A stretch of 64,000 nt of DNA from Buchnera aphidicola (Brevicoryne brassicae) (GTDB taxonomy: Bacteria; Pseudomonadota; Gammaproteobacteria; Enterobacterales; Enterobacteriaceae), in the NCBI RefSeq assembly GCF_005082825.1, contig NZ_CP034882.1, positions 281,932 to 345,931 on the forward strand. Direction: 5' to 3'. Position 1 is the first letter of the stretch, and every line of letters begins with the position of its first letter. The notes below the pieces were generated by a model. That model was given only the letters and a program-made list of their open reading frames with translations, was not told the origin of the DNA and made no database searches. This document shows positions 51,478-61,669 of this stretch, piece by piece. Made by a program: the position numbers and the translations under genes.

Positions 51478-51510
51478 AAGCAGTATTAAGTTTATAACTT
51501 AATACTGCTT
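51478..51510. terminator. Strong hairpin terminator between convergent gapA and queF
   Basis: A perfect 15-base stem (AAGCAGTATTAAGTT at 51478-51492 with its complement at 51496-51510) encloses a 3-base TAT loop. It is one of the most stable hairpins visible in the window and lies between two gene ends that face each other. No long T tract follows on either side, so it may instead protect the mRNA 3' ends. Confidence 0.7.
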
Positions 51511-51566
51511 TGTGATAATCAAAAATTGATTTACATTGTTTTTATTTTTAAATAACTATAATTTTT

Positions 51567-52352
51567 TTATTGTCTAGCCATTCGTACAAGACAAGGTGTA
51601 AAGATAGCGCTTGTACGCCATGGATTAATATCAATTCCACCCCTACGTGTGTACCTTGCATATACAGTAAGTTCTTGAGGTTTGCAAATATTTTGAATAT
51701 CATAAAAAATTCTTTCAATACATTCTTCATGAAATTCATTATGACATCGAAAAGAAATCAAATAAGAGAGTAATCCTGAATGATCGATTTCTTGTCCAGT
51801 GTATATAATTTGTATTGATGCCCAATCAGGTTGTTGAGTTATAGGACAATTAGATTTTAATAAATGACTATATAAAGATTCTTTTAAAATATTTTCAGAA
51901 CAATGAGTAAGTAATAGTGGATTATATTCATAAGATGAAATTTTAATATTTTGATTATCTATACAATGACCGTAAAATTCTGATATATTTTCATTTTTAA
52001 TTTCATTTAAATTAAATAATTTTATACATACTTTTCCACATACACATTTCATAAGATCATATTTTAATATTTCAAGAAGTTGTATATAACTATCAAATTT
52101 AGTTTGATTAAAACTATTAATATACATTTTTAAACTTTTAGATTCAACAATGTTTGTACTAGTTATATTAATTTCTAATTTAGCAATAGCAACTTGTGGT
52201 AAACCATTTTTATTTAGCCAAGATAATTCATATAATGTCCAAACATCTTTTCCAATAAAGGGAAGATTAAAATTATCTAATTTTAAAATATCACGATGTT
52301 TTTTTCTCGGTATACTTTTTAACAAACTAAAATTATTTATTTTTAAACTCAT
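51567..52352 (-). CDS. queF: NADPH-dependent preQ0 reductase
   Basis: QueF (YqcD) reduces the nitrile of 7-cyano-7-deazaguanine to preQ1 for queuosine, placed at G34 of tRNA-Asp, -Asn, -His and -Tyr. The 261 residues (E. coli 282) belong to the long two-domain form. The NADPH motif ESKSLKMYINSFNQTKF (70-86), the catalytic Cys169 (SNCPITQQPDW) and Asp176 are present. HNEFHEECIERIF and ARYTRRGGIDINPWR are family hallmarks. The other preQ0 genes are not in the window. Confidence 0.96.
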   Translation of the reverse strand: MSLKINNFSLLKSIPRKKHRDILKLDNFNLPFIGKDVWTLYELSWLNKNGLPQVAIAKLEINITSTNIVESKSLKMYINSFNQTKFDSYIQLLEILKYDLMKCVCGKVCIKLFNLNEIKNENISEFYGHCIDNQNIKISSYEYNPLLLTHCSENILKESLYSHLLKSNCPITQQPDWASIQIIYTGQEIDHSGLLSYLISFRCHNEFHEECIERIFYDIQNICKPQELTVYARYTRRGGIDINPWRTSAIFTPCLVRMARQ

Positions 52353-52413
52353 ATTTTGTCTTTTTTATTAGATTTTTCAAGAATAAAATTATTTTATATT
52401 TTTTTACTTGGTT

Positions 52414-52920
52414 TTAAAAGCAAGGCAGAATTTTTTTTAGCCATTTTGTAATTCTTTCTTTGGTCTTTTCTGCTTGTCTATCTTCGTCTAAAACTAATCC
52501 CATAAAATATTCTTTATTTAATAAAGCTTTGGAATTTTCAAAATTATATTCTTTTGTTGACCATTTTCCAATTATATTAGCATTATTTTTTTTAATAACT
52601 TCATATATTATACCTAATGCATCGCAAAAATATTCTCCGTAATCTTCTTGATCACCACATCCAAATAATGCTACAGTTTTATTTGAAAAATCAATTGTTT
52701 TTAAAACAGGTAAAAAATCGTCCCAATCGCATTGAACTTCACCGTAGTACCAAGTAGGAATTCCTAATATTAAACAATCAAAATTTTCAATATCTTTTTT
52801 ACTTGAATTGCTGATATCATGCAATATACAAATATTTTTACCTATAGATTCTTGAATTAATTTTGCTATATTTTCTGTGTTTCCGGTATCACTTCCAAAA
52901 AAAATACCTATTTTTTTCAT
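52414..52920 (-). CDS. fldA: Flavodoxin I
   Basis: FldA is a small FMN electron carrier that, in E. coli, reduces several Fe-S enzymes. The 168 residues (E. coli 176) start [19 protein letters not shown], the phosphate loop. The FMN-stacking regions are [16 protein letters not shown] and [19 protein letters not shown], and the long-chain insert [13 protein letters not shown] is present. BioB, LipA, RlmN and IspG in this window are all enzymes known or expected to use flavodoxin. A likely promoter lies at 52958-52987. Confidence 0.97.
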   Translation of the reverse strand: MKKIGIFFGSDTGNTENIAKLIQESIGKNICILHDISNSSKKDIENFDCLILGIPTWYYGEVQCDWDDFLPVLKTIDFSNKTVALFGCGDQEDYGEYFCDALGIIYEVIKKNNANIIGKWSTKEYNFENSKALLNKEYFMGLVLDEDRQAEKTKERITKWLKKILPCF

Positions 52921-53261
52921 TTTAAATACCTATAATAAAATTATTTATCAAAAATAGATATTACATGAATATATTAATATTTATCAAAAAATATTATTAA
53001 AATTAAATATATTTATTAATGAGTATTTCATTTTTTTTAATACATATATGTTAATATTTATACTTGAAAATTTTTTTATGAAAATTATTATATAATTTTA
53101 ATACATTTTTAAGAAAAAATATTTTTACTTAGTGTTTTTATCTCTGTTATGTTGATTAAATGTTTTAACTTTATTATTTAGCAAAAAAATATTTTTTTAG
53201 ATAAAAAAATTTATATTAAAGATACATAATAAATATTTTTCTCATTTAAAAGATAAAAATT
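52921..53261. other. 341-base AT-rich spacer between divergent fldA and phrB
   Basis: No gene or RNA could be recognised. The left part holds the candidate fldA promoter and a 12-base direct repeat. The right part, rich in T and A runs, must contain the phrB promoter; several TATAAT-like boxes occur (for example 53091-53096), but none has a well-spaced -35 box. Confidence 0.6.
52958..52987 (-). promoter_or_regulatory. Candidate fldA promoter
   Basis: On the minus strand a TTGATA (52987-52982) and a TAATAT (52963-52958) are 18 bases apart, which is close to the sigma-70 arrangement. The predicted transcript start would be about 30 bases before the fldA ATG. The -35 lies in one of two copies of a 12-base direct repeat (ATTTATCAAAAA on the plus strand at 52943-52954 and 52979-52990). 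Confidence 0.4.
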
Positions 53262-54695
53262 ATGCAAAAAAATTTAATTTGGTTTCGTAATGATTTGAGA
53301 TTGTACGATAATATAGCTTTATATGAAGCATGTAGATATGAGAAAGATAAAGTTATAGCTTTATTTATTTCTACTCCTAAACAATGGTACAATTATTCTA
53401 TATCTAATAAAAAAATATCTTTTATATATCATAATTTAATTTCTTTAACACAAGAATTATTCAAATTAAATATTATTTTACATTATCATGAATCTACTGA
53501 TTTTCTAAATTCTATAGAATATTTAATATATTTTTGTGAAAAAAATAAAATTAATAATTTATTTTATAATTATCAATATGAAATAGATGAACGTAATCGA
53601 GATTGTTTAGCAAAAAAAAAATTATCTCAAAAAAATATAATTGTAAAAGGTTTTCATAGTAATATTTTAGTTTCTCATAAATATATAAAAAACCAAAAAA
53701 ATGAAACATACAAAATATATTCTTTTTTTAAAAAAAAAATAATACAAAATTTATATAGTCATATACCAAAATGCGTTCCTAACCCCCTAAAAAGAAAACC
53801 TGATAAAGATTGTTTTGCAAATTCTCTTTATTTGAAAAATTTAACTTTAAAATTTAATAAAAATATTTTTCCAATTGGAGAAAAAGCTGCTATTAGTCGA
53901 TTAAAAAACTTTTTATCTGATAAAATTAATAAATATTCATTAAATAGAAATTTTCCTTTTTTATTTAGTACTAGTATGCTATCTCCCTACTTATCTTCAG
54001 GAATATTATCATCTCGATATTGTCTTATGATGCTTTTAAAAACAAAGAAAAATTTTCCTTTAAATATTATTTTAAATTGTTCTTGGTTTAATCAATTATT
54101 ATGGCGTGAATTTTATTATCATTTATTAATTGGTTTTCCAATACTAAGTAAATTTGAATCATTAGTTAAATGGGAAAAAAATATTCACTGGAGTAATAAC
54201 GCAAAACATTTTCAAGCTTGGAAACAAGGAAATACAGGATATCCTATAGTAGATGCTGGTATGCGACAGTTAAATAAAATAGGTTGGATGCATAATCGAT
54301 TAAGAATGATCACATCAAGTTTTTTAGTAAAAAATCTTTTAATAGATTGGAGAGAGGGTGAAAAATATTTTATATCTAATTTAATCGATGGAGATTTGGC
54401 TTTAAATAATGGAGGATGGCAGTGGTCAGCATCTATTGGATGTGATTCTGTGCCTTATATAAGAACTTTTAATCCATATAATCAATCAAAAAATTTTGAT
54501 ATATCAGGTGCTTTTATAAAAAAATTTATTCCAGAATTAAAAATTGTACCAAATAATTATATTCATCAACCACATGAATGGTCTAAACAAAAAAATTGTA
54601 AATTAGATTATCCTAATCCAATTATAAATTATAATGAAAGTAGAAAAAAATTTATATTGATTTTTAATCGAGCACGTTTATTTTTTGAAAAATAG
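53262..54695 (+). CDS. phrB: Deoxyribodipyrimidine photolyase
   Basis: PhrB repairs cyclobutane pyrimidine dimers using blue light. The 477 residues (E. coli 472) contain the N-terminal antenna domain (LIWFRNDLRLYDNIAL) and the FAD domain. The class I signature TGYPIVDAGMRQLNKIGWMHNR and the block LIDGDLALNNGGWQWSASIG are complete. The tryptophans of the electron-transfer chain (in IHWSNN, IDWREGE and GGWQW) appear kept. It is followed by ybgI after 12 bases, as in E. coli, where only ybgH lies between. Confidence 0.96.
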   Translation: MQKNLIWFRNDLRLYDNIALYEACRYEKDKVIALFISTPKQWYNYSISNKKISFIYHNLISLTQELFKLNIILHYHESTDFLNSIEYLIYFCEKNKINNLFYNYQYEIDERNRDCLAKKKLSQKNIIVKGFHSNILVSHKYIKNQKNETYKIYSFFKKKIIQNLYSHIPKCVPNPLKRKPDKDCFANSLYLKNLTLKFNKNIFPIGEKAAISRLKNFLSDKINKYSLNRNFPFLFSTSMLSPYLSSGILSSRYCLMMLLKTKKNFPLNIILNCSWFNQLLWREFYYHLLIGFPILSKFESLVKWEKNIHWSNNAKHFQAWKQGNTGYPIVDAGMRQLNKIGWMHNRLRMITSSFLVKNLLIDWREGEKYFISNLIDGDLALNNGGWQWSASIGCDSVPYIRTFNPYNQSKNFDISGAFIKKFIPELKIVPNNYIHQPHEWSKQKNCKLDYPNPIINYNESRKKFILIFNRARLFFEK

Positions 54696-54707
54696 GTTTA
54701 TAAATTA

Positions 54708-55448
54708 ATGAATAATTTTTTTTTAGAAAATATTATAAATCAGAAATTACTTACTCATCAATATGCGGATGTAGTTCCTAATGGATTGCAAATTCAAGGA
54801 TCAAAAATTGTAAAAAAAATTATTACAGGTGTTACTGCATGTCAAAAACTATTAGATATATCCTTATCTTACAATGCTGATACTATAATTGTTCACCATG
54901 GTTATTTTTGGAAAAATGAATCACGATATATACATAATATACAAAGAAAAAGATTAAAAACAATACTTTCAAATAATATTAACTTATACAGCTGGCATTT
55001 GCCTTTAGATATTCATCCTCAATTAGGAAATAATGCACAAATTGCTAAAAAATTAAATATTTGCATTAAAGGTAATATTTTACCTTATGTTTTTTGGGGA
55101 GTGATAAAAAAAACTACAGGTTTTAAATTTGCAAAAAAAATAGAAAAAGCATATAAAAAACGTCCTATACACCTATATGAAAATGCTTCAATTTACATTA
55201 ATCGTATTGCTTGGTGTAGTGGTAAGGGACAAGGTTTTATCAAAAAAGCATATACATTTGGAATAGATGCTTTTTTAACAGGTGAAATTTCAGAAGAAAC
55301 CATTCATATTGCTAGAGAACTAGGAATTCATTTTTTCGCTTTAGGACATCATGCTACTGAAAAAGATGGTATTCGATATTTAGGAAAATGGTTACATAAA
55401 AAATATAATCTAGATGTTGATTTTATAGATGTTTACAATCCTGCATAA
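54708..55448 (+). CDS. ybgI: NIF3/DUF34 metal-binding protein YbgI
   Basis: YbgI belongs to the widespread NIF3-like (DUF34) family, a dinuclear-metal protein whose function is unsettled; links to GTP cyclohydrolase and to radiation resistance have been proposed. The 246 residues (E. coli 247) begin near ADVVPNGLQIQG. The metal ligands are in IIVHHGYFW (two His), SWHLPLDIH and the C-terminal FALGHHATEKDG. It follows phrB by 12 bases and is likely co-transcribed. Confidence 0.93.
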   Translation: MNNFFLENIINQKLLTHQYADVVPNGLQIQGSKIVKKIITGVTACQKLLDISLSYNADTIIVHHGYFWKNESRYIHNIQRKRLKTILSNNINLYSWHLPLDIHPQLGNNAQIAKKLNICIKGNILPYVFWGVIKKTTGFKFAKKIEKAYKKRPIHLYENASIYINRIAWCSGKGQGFIKKAYTFGIDAFLTGEISEETIHIARELGIHFFALGHHATEKDGIRYLGKWLHKKYNLDVDFIDVYNPA

Positions 55449-55510
55449 TTTTAAAAATATAAAATTTTTATAATATTTAATATTATGACAATTCCCTTAA
55501 AAAGAAAATC

Positions 55511-58231
55511 ATGAACAAAAAAAAGATAGAATACTGGTTAAATTCTTCCTGGTTATCTGGAAATAATCAACAATACATAGAAAAAATGTATCAAAAATTT
55601 TTAATAGATCCCCAGTCTATTGACATTATTTGGCATAGTAAATTTTTAAAAATGTCTAAAAAACAAAATATTATTAAGGATAACTACAAAAGAGACGATT
55701 TATATTTACTTATTTATAAAGCAGATCAGATAATTAATTCATTTCGTTCATATGGTTATAAAAAATCTTTGATTAATCCACTAGAATTAAAAAATAAACA
55801 AAATATTCAAGAATTAGAACTTGAATCATATAATCTAACCAAAAAAGAACTAGAAGAAAAGATTAAAATAAATTTTAAAAAAAGTACTAATTTTGAAACA
55901 AACATTTTAAATTTACATAAAATATTATCTAATAAATACTTAAATTCTATTGGTTTTGAATATATGTATATAGATAATCTATTAGAAAAAGAATCAATTA
56001 CTAATTATATTGAATCGTTTTTTAATGAAAATCTATTGAAGACAAGTGAAAGAATAAATTTTTTAAAAAAAATCACTTATGCTGAAACTTTAGAAAAATA
56101 TCTTGGAAAAAAATTTCCTGGTGCTAAAAGATTTTCTTTAGAAGGAGCTGAAACATTAATCCCAATGCTCCATGAAGTAATAAAATATTCAAAAAAAAAT
56201 AATATATCTGAAATAATACTAGGAATGGCTCATAGAGGTCGGTTAAATGTATTAGTAAACGTTTTAAATAAAAATCCTAAAATTTTATTTGATGAATTTT
56301 CTAATATTGATATTGTTCAAAAAAATAGTGGTGACGTTAAATATCATATGGGAGGAATTACAGAAATAAAAAATGAAAAAAAAATAATATTTAAAATGGC
56401 ATGTAACCCTTCTCATTTAGAAATAATTAATCCAGTTATTTCAGGAATAGCACGAGCATCTATTGATCAATTAAAAAATAATAGTTCTATTTTACCGATT
56501 AGTATTCATGGAGATGCTTCTATAATGGGCCAAGGTGTAGTTCAGGAAACATTAAATATGTCTCAAACAGATGGTTATAAAGTAGGAGGTACTATTCATA
56601 TTGTTATTAACAACCAAATTGGTTTTACTGCTTCTAATCCCAAATATCTTCGTTCTAGTGAATATTGTACTGATATTGCTAAAATGATTCAAGCACCTAT
56701 ATTTCACGTTAACGCGGATGATGTAGAAGCTTCTATTTTTGCTATTCAATTAGCTCTATATTTTAGAAATAAATTTAAAAAAGATGTTTTTATAGATTTA
56801 GTTTGTTATAGACGTCATGGACATAACGAAGTAGATGAACCTTCTGTTACACAACCTGTTATGTATCAAAAGATAAAAAATCATCCGACAGTAAGAGAAA
56901 TATATTCTAATCTATTAATTTTACAAAAAGTAATTACACTTACAGAAGCAAAAGAAATTATTAATCAATATTCTTACAAATTACATTTAGGTAAAAATAT
57001 ATTTTCAAAAAGTACAAACATAGATTTTCAACATGGAATAGATAAAACTTTATTAAAAAAAATAAAAACAAATAATAAAAATACTTATCATCTTAAAAAT
57101 TTATCTATTTTAATTAATAGTATTCCTAATTCGATTAATATGCATCATAGAGTTAAAAAAATTTATAAAGAAAGATTAGAAATGTCTAAAGAATTAAAAT
57201 TATTCGATTGGGGTGCAGCTGAGACTTTAGCTTATGCAACTATTCTTAATGAAGGTATTTCTTGTCGTATTTCTGGAGAAGATGTAAGTAGAGGTACTTT
57301 TTTTCATCGTCATGCTTTTATTCATGATCAAAGTGATGGTTCTATTTACATTCCACTAAATAATATTAACAAAAAACAAGGGCAATTTTACATTTGGGAT
57401 TCTGTTTTATCAGAAGAAGCAGTATTAGCTTTTGAATATGGATATTCTTTATTTCCATCTAAAACATTAACTATTTGGGAAGCTCAATTTGGTGATTTTG
57501 TTAATGGAGCTCAAATAGTGATTGATCAATTTATCATATCTGGAGAACAAAAATGGAATCAAAAATGTAATTTGATTCTTTTTTTACCTCACGGATATGA
57601 AGGACAAGGACCTGAACATTCATCTTCTAGAATTGAAAGATTTTTACAACTTTGTGCAGAAGAAAACATAAGAATATGTTTACCTACTATATCTTCTCAA
57701 ATTTTTCATCTTTTAAGAGAACAAATATTTAATAATATTTATAAACCATTAATTATATTCACACCAAAATCGCTTTTAAGAAATCCACTAGCTAGCTGCT
57801 CTTTAGAGTGTTTAGTTAATGGAAATTTTCAAAAAATTATAAATGAAATAGACAATACTATTAAGAAATCTATACGTCTTGTTTTTTGTTCTGGTAAAAT
57901 TTATTATGATCTATTAAAAAAACGTCGTGAAGATAATATAACAAATATTGTTTTAATTCGCATTGAACAATTATATCCATTCCCTAAAGATGAAATATTA
58001 AAGATACTAAAAAATTATTTTTATATAAAAGATTTCATCTGGTGTCAAGAAGAACCTTATAATCAAGGTTCATGGTTATATGTAAAAAATTATTTAAAAA
58101 AATTACTACCATTAGATTCTTCATTAAAATATATTGGTCGTTTATCTTCATCTTCACCTGCGGTTGGTCATATTTCTATTCATAAAAAACAACAAGAAAA
58201 AATACTTTATGATGCATTAAATATTAATTAA
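55511..58231 (+). CDS. sucA: 2-oxoglutarate dehydrogenase E1 component
   Basis: SucA decarboxylates 2-oxoglutarate with thiamine diphosphate and passes the succinyl group to SucB. The 906 residues (E. coli 933) include [18 protein letters not shown], the thiamine site [29 protein letters not shown] with the magnesium ligands, and [18 protein letters not shown]. The C-terminal half has [10 protein letters not shown] and [21 protein letters not shown]. The N-terminal E2-binding segment is shorter and diverged. sucC, sucD and sdh genes are absent around it. Confidence 0.97.
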   Translation: MNKKKIEYWLNSSWLSGNNQQYIEKMYQKFLIDPQSIDIIWHSKFLKMSKKQNIIKDNYKRDDLYLLIYKADQIINSFRSYGYKKSLINPLELKNKQNIQELELESYNLTKKELEEKIKINFKKSTNFETNILNLHKILSNKYLNSIGFEYMYIDNLLEKESITNYIESFFNENLLKTSERINFLKKITYAETLEKYLGKKFPGAKRFSLEGAETLIPMLHEVIKYSKKNNISEIILGMAHRGRLNVLVNVLNKNPKILFDEFSNIDIVQKNSGDVKYHMGGITEIKNEKKIIFKMACNPSHLEIINPVISGIARASIDQLKNNSSILPISIHGDASIMGQGVVQETLNMSQTDGYKVGGTIHIVINNQIGFTASNPKYLRSSEYCTDIAKMIQAPIFHVNADDVEASIFAIQLALYFRNKFKKDVFIDLVCYRRHGHNEVDEPSVTQPVMYQKIKNHPTVREIYSNLLILQKVITLTEAKEIINQYSYKLHLGKNIFSKSTNIDFQHGIDKTLLKKIKTNNKNTYHLKNLSILINSIPNSINMHHRVKKIYKERLEMSKELKLFDWGAAETLAYATILNEGISCRISGEDVSRGTFFHRHAFIHDQSDGSIYIPLNNINKKQGQFYIWDSVLSEEAVLAFEYGYSLFPSKTLTIWEAQFGDFVNGAQIVIDQFIISGEQKWNQKCNLILFLPHGYEGQGPEHSSSRIERFLQLCAEENIRICLPTISSQIFHLLREQIFNNIYKPLIIFTPKSLLRNPLASCSLECLVNGNFQKIINEIDNTIKKSIRLVFCSGKIYYDLLKKRREDNITNIVLIRIEQLYPFPKDEILKILKNYFYIKDFIWCQEEPYNQGSWLYVKNYLKKLLPLDSSLKYIGRLSSSSPAVGHISIHKKQQEKILYDALNIN

Positions 58232-58247
58232 AATAATAGGATAAAGA

Positions 58248-59486
58248 ATGAAAAAAATAAATATTCTTGTTCCAGATTTACCAGAATCAATTAATGATGC
58301 AACAGTTATAAAATGGCATAAAAAAATAGGAGACACAGTTACTTCTGATGATAACATAGTCGATATTGAAACAGATAAGGTTATGCTGGAAATATCATCA
58401 CCATGTAATGGAATATTAAATTCAATTTTAGAAAAGGAAGGAAATATAGTAAAACCTCAACAAATTCTTGGTCAAATAAAAAACATTAGTGTTATTAAGG
58501 ATAAAATATCCAATCATTTTTTTCCAGAAAAAAGTAATTTTTTATTAGAAAAAAAAGAAAACTTAACATTAAAAAATGAAAAAACAAAAGTAACTTTTGA
58601 AAAAATAAATAAATATGTAACACCGTCTATAAGACGATTAATCAAAATCAATCAAAAAAATGATTTTTCTGATAAATTTATCAAAAAAGATAATAAAATT
58701 AATAGTTTAAATAATATAGAAGAAATTAAAGAAACGTTAAATACAAATATTTCTAATCAAAATACTTTTAATAAAGAAGAAAATAAAAAATTTGAAAAAA
58801 GAATAAAAATGAGTCGGTTACGACAAAAAATTTCTGAAAGATTATTATATAGTAAAAACAATACAGCAATGTTGACAACTTTTAATGAAGTGAATATGCA
58901 ACCAATAATACTTTTACGTAAAAAGTATAGTGAAATTTTTGAAAAAGAACATGGTATTCGTATTGGTTATATGTCTTTTTTTGTAAAAGCAGTAGTTCAA
59001 GCATTAAAAAAATTTCCAGAAATAAATGCTTCAATAGATGGAAATGATATAATTTATTATAAAAATTTTGATATCAGTATAGCTATTTCTACACCGAGGG
59101 GTTTAATAACACCAGTATTAAGAAATGCAGAAATTATGACAATACCAGAAATAGAAAAACAAATAAAAGAATTTTCTATAAAAGGATCTCAAAATAAAAT
59201 TGATATAAAAGAATTAATCGGGGGTAATTTTACAATTACTAATGGAGGTGTTTTTGGTTCTTTAATGTCTACACCTATTATAAATCCTCCTCAAACAGCT
59301 ATATTGGGAATGCATGCTATACAAGATCGAGTAATGGTTATTAATGGAGAAATTAAAATTCTTCCAATGATGTATTTAGCTTTATCTTATGATCATCGCT
59401 TAATAGATGGTAAAGAATCAGTAAGTTTTTTAGTAACTATAAAAAATACATTGGAAGATTTTAATCGTATTTTAATTGATATTTAG
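58248..59486 (+). CDS. sucB: Dihydrolipoyl succinyltransferase (E2)
   Basis: SucB forms the core of the 2-oxoglutarate dehydrogenase complex. The 412 residues (E. coli 405) have an N-terminal lipoyl domain with the modified lysine in [11 protein letters not shown] (about 40-50). A lysine- and asparagine-rich linker surrounds a peripheral-subunit-binding segment ([11 protein letters not shown], about 124-134). The acetyltransferase domain ends with the catalytic [11 protein letters not shown]. LipB and LipA from this window would supply its lipoyl arm. It follows sucA after 16 bases. Confidence 0.97.
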   Translation: MKKINILVPDLPESINDATVIKWHKKIGDTVTSDDNIVDIETDKVMLEISSPCNGILNSILEKEGNIVKPQQILGQIKNISVIKDKISNHFFPEKSNFLLEKKENLTLKNEKTKVTFEKINKYVTPSIRRLIKINQKNDFSDKFIKKDNKINSLNNIEEIKETLNTNISNQNTFNKEENKKFEKRIKMSRLRQKISERLLYSKNNTAMLTTFNEVNMQPIILLRKKYSEIFEKEHGIRIGYMSFFVKAVVQALKKFPEINASIDGNDIIYYKNFDISIAISTPRGLITPVLRNAEIMTIPEIEKQIKEFSIKGSQNKIDIKELIGGNFTITNGGVFGSLMSTPIINPPQTAILGMHAIQDRVMVINGEIKILPMMYLALSYDHRLIDGKESVSFLVTIKNTLEDFNRILIDI

Positions 59487-59506
59487 ATTGTTATAGTTTT
59501 GCACTC

Positions 59507-59545
59507 TAAAAGTACAGTGGCATAATTATATAAACTGTACTTTTA
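59507..59545 (+). terminator. Hairpin terminator after sucB
   Basis: A perfect 12-base inverted repeat (TAAAAGTACAGT at 59507-59518 with its complement at 59534-59545) encloses a 15-base loop. Its right arm includes four T bases. It lies 20 bases after the sucB stop, which suits a terminator for the sucAB transcript. Confidence 0.65.
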
Positions 59546-59718
59546 TTACAAATAACATAGTTTTTTTATATAATTTTTCTTAAAAGAAATGATATAATTC
59601 GGAATATTTTAACTTTAATTAGATTAATATTATACTATAATCATAGTAATGTTTTTTTTAAAAAAATCAATGTTAAATTTTAAAAATCTGTTTCCAATAG
59701 AATAATTTCAGAGAAAAA

Positions 59719-60414
59719 ATGACAATGAATAAAATAGTTTTAATCAGACATGGTCAAAGTGAGTGGAATGAATTAAATAAATTCACTGGATGGCATGATG
59801 CAAAATTAAGTCAAAAAGGAAAAAATGAAGCCAAAAAAGCTGCTATGTTATTAAAAAAACATAAATTTTTTTTTAATTTTGCATACACCTCTATGTTAAA
59901 AAGAGCAATATATACTTTAAGATATATTTTAGATGAATTAAATCAACCTTGGTTGTCAGTAAAAAAATCTTGGCGTTTGAACGAAAGACATTATGGAGCT
60001 TTAGAAGGATTAAATAAAGATGAAGTTATCGAGAAATATGGAGAGAAAAAAGTTATTTTATGGAGAAGAAGTTTTAATATAACTCCTCCTATGATTAACA
60101 TACAAGATCAACGTTTTCCAGGAAATGATATACGTTATTCCAATTTAAATATAAATGAAATACCATTAGGAGAAAGTTTAGAAATAACTGCAAAAAGAGT
60201 AATTCCTTATTGGAAAGAAATTATTTATCCTGAGTTAAAAAAAAATAAAAAAATACTTATTGTAGCTCATGGTAATTCTTTACGAGCTTTAATACAATAT
60301 TTAAAAAAAATAGATAATAAAGAAATTTTAAATTTAGATATTCCAACTGCAACACCTATTATTTTTGATTTCAACGAAAAACATGTTCCTATTAAATGGT
60401 ATTATTTAAAATAA
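59719..60414 (+). CDS. gpmA: Phosphoglycerate mutase (2,3-bisphosphoglycerate-dependent)
   Basis: GpmA interconverts 3- and 2-phosphoglycerate. The catalytic phospho-histidine is His11 in [35 protein letters not shown] (with the catalytic Glu) and [10 protein letters not shown] with the second His follow. The 231 residues are shorter than E. coli (250) because the flexible C-terminal tail after WYYL is missing; that tail helps close the active site, so kinetic properties may differ. AGAG lies before the ATG. Confidence 0.96.
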   Translation: MTMNKIVLIRHGQSEWNELNKFTGWHDAKLSQKGKNEAKKAAMLLKKHKFFFNFAYTSMLKRAIYTLRYILDELNQPWLSVKKSWRLNERHYGALEGLNKDEVIEKYGEKKVILWRRSFNITPPMINIQDQRFPGNDIRYSNLNINEIPLGESLEITAKRVIPYWKEIIYPELKKNKKILIVAHGNSLRALIQYLKKIDNKEILNLDIPTATPIIFDFNEKHVPIKWYYLK

Positions 60415-60621
60415 TATCTATCGAAAATATATATTTTAAAACCCTAAAAAACTTCCGTGCTAATCTTATAATAAATATATTTAAAATTAGATTTACACCA
60501 TAGAATATAAATATATTTTTTCAATATATTCATATCTAAAAAAACATTTATTTAAAATAATACTATTAAATTAATAAAATATATAAATAATTTTTTATAT
60601 AAGTTGAAAAAAGAGGTTTTG

Positions 60622-61584
60622 ATGGTTAAAAAAATTGGAGTCTTAACCAGTGGTGGAGATGCTCCAGGCATGAATGCTGCGATCAGAGGAGTTGTAAGAA
60701 CAGCACTTAGTGAAAAATTAGAAGTTTTTGGAATTTATGATGGGTATTTAGGTTTATATCAAAATCGTATGATAAATTTAGATAGATATAGTGTATCTGA
60801 TATGATTAACAGAGGTGGAACATTTCTAGGATCAGCTAGATTTTCTAATTTCTGTAAAAAAGAAATACGTTCTGTTGCAGTCAATAATCTTAAAAAAAGA
60901 AATATAGATGCTCTTGTTGTAATTGGTGGTGATGGATCTTATATAGGAGCTATGAAATTAACAGAAATGGATATTCCATGCATTAGTATTCCAGGAACTA
61001 TAGATAATGATGTTGCAGGTACCGATTATACAATAGGATATTTTACGGCTTTACAAACAGTTGTAGAGGCTATAGATCGATTAAGAGACACTTCATCGTC
61101 TCATCAGCGTATTTCCATTGTAGAAGTTATGGGTCGATACTGTGGTGATTTAACATTAGCAGCAGCTATTGCTGGAGGCTGTGAATTTATTGTACTACCA
61201 GAAATTCATTATACGCAAGAAGAGTTAGTCATTGAAATAGAAGCTGGTATTGCAAAGGGTAAAAAACATGCCATTGTTGCAATAACAGAATATATTTGCG
61301 ATGTAGAGAAATTAGCTCGATATATTGAAAAAAAAACCAATCGAGAAACTAGAGCAACTATTCTTGGACATATTCAAAGAGGTGGTGCGCCAGTTGTATA
61401 TGATCGTATTTTGGCATCAAGAATGGGAGCATATGCAGTAGAATTATTAATAAAAGGTTATTCTGGAAAATGTGTTGGAGTGAAAAATGAAAAAATGGTG
61501 TTTAATGATATCACAGATGCATTAAAGAATATGAAACGTATCTTTAAAAAAGATTGGTTAATTACTGCTAAAAAGTTATACTAA
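60622..61584 (+). CDS. pfkA: 6-phosphofructokinase
   Basis: PfkA is the committing step of glycolysis. ATG 60622 is chosen because AAGAGG lies 5 bases upstream and the protein then has 320 residues, the same as E. coli. The ATP site [18 protein letters not shown] (6-23) and the catalytic Asp127 in [15 protein letters not shown] are intact, as is GRYCGDLTL. Regulatory residues such as the [11 protein letters not shown] stretch are also kept. It ends at a GC-rich terminator (61588-61624). Confidence 0.97.
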   Translation: MVKKIGVLTSGGDAPGMNAAIRGVVRTALSEKLEVFGIYDGYLGLYQNRMINLDRYSVSDMINRGGTFLGSARFSNFCKKEIRSVAVNNLKKRNIDALVVIGGDGSYIGAMKLTEMDIPCISIPGTIDNDVAGTDYTIGYFTALQTVVEAIDRLRDTSSSHQRISIVEVMGRYCGDLTLAAAIAGGCEFIVLPEIHYTQEELVIEIEAGIAKGKKHAIVAITEYICDVEKLARYIEKKTNRETRATILGHIQRGGAPVVYDRILASRMGAYAVELLIKGYSGKCVGVKNEKMVFNDITDALKNMKRIFKKDWLITAKKLY

Positions 61585-61587
61585 TGT

Positions 61588-61624
61588 AAAATTAGTGCCG
61601 GTACTTCCGGCGCTCCAATTTTTT
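61588..61624 (+). terminator. GC-rich rho-independent terminator after pfkA
   Basis: Four bases after the pfkA stop, AGTGCCGG (61594-61601) pairs with CCGGCGCT (61607-61614) through one G-T wobble around a 5-base TACTT loop. The stem is extended by AAAATT and AATTTT across a CC bulge and is followed by six T bases (61619-61624). It is the most classical terminator in the window and is strikingly GC-rich for this genome. Confidence 0.85.
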
Positions 61625-61669
61625 AATCTTATCTGTTTTTTTAGTTACGATTACACAGGTCTTTTAAAA

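Noticed and set aside
52943-52990. Two copies of ATTTATCAAAAA as a Fur-like or other operator for fldA
   Set aside because: They do not match the Fur box, and 12-base direct repeats are not rare in sequence this AT-rich; noted only as context for the candidate promoter.
61595-61669. An upstream start for glpF adding 25 residues
   Set aside because: This stretch overlaps the pfkA terminator and has no similarity to GlpF; ATG 61670 starts the conserved part.
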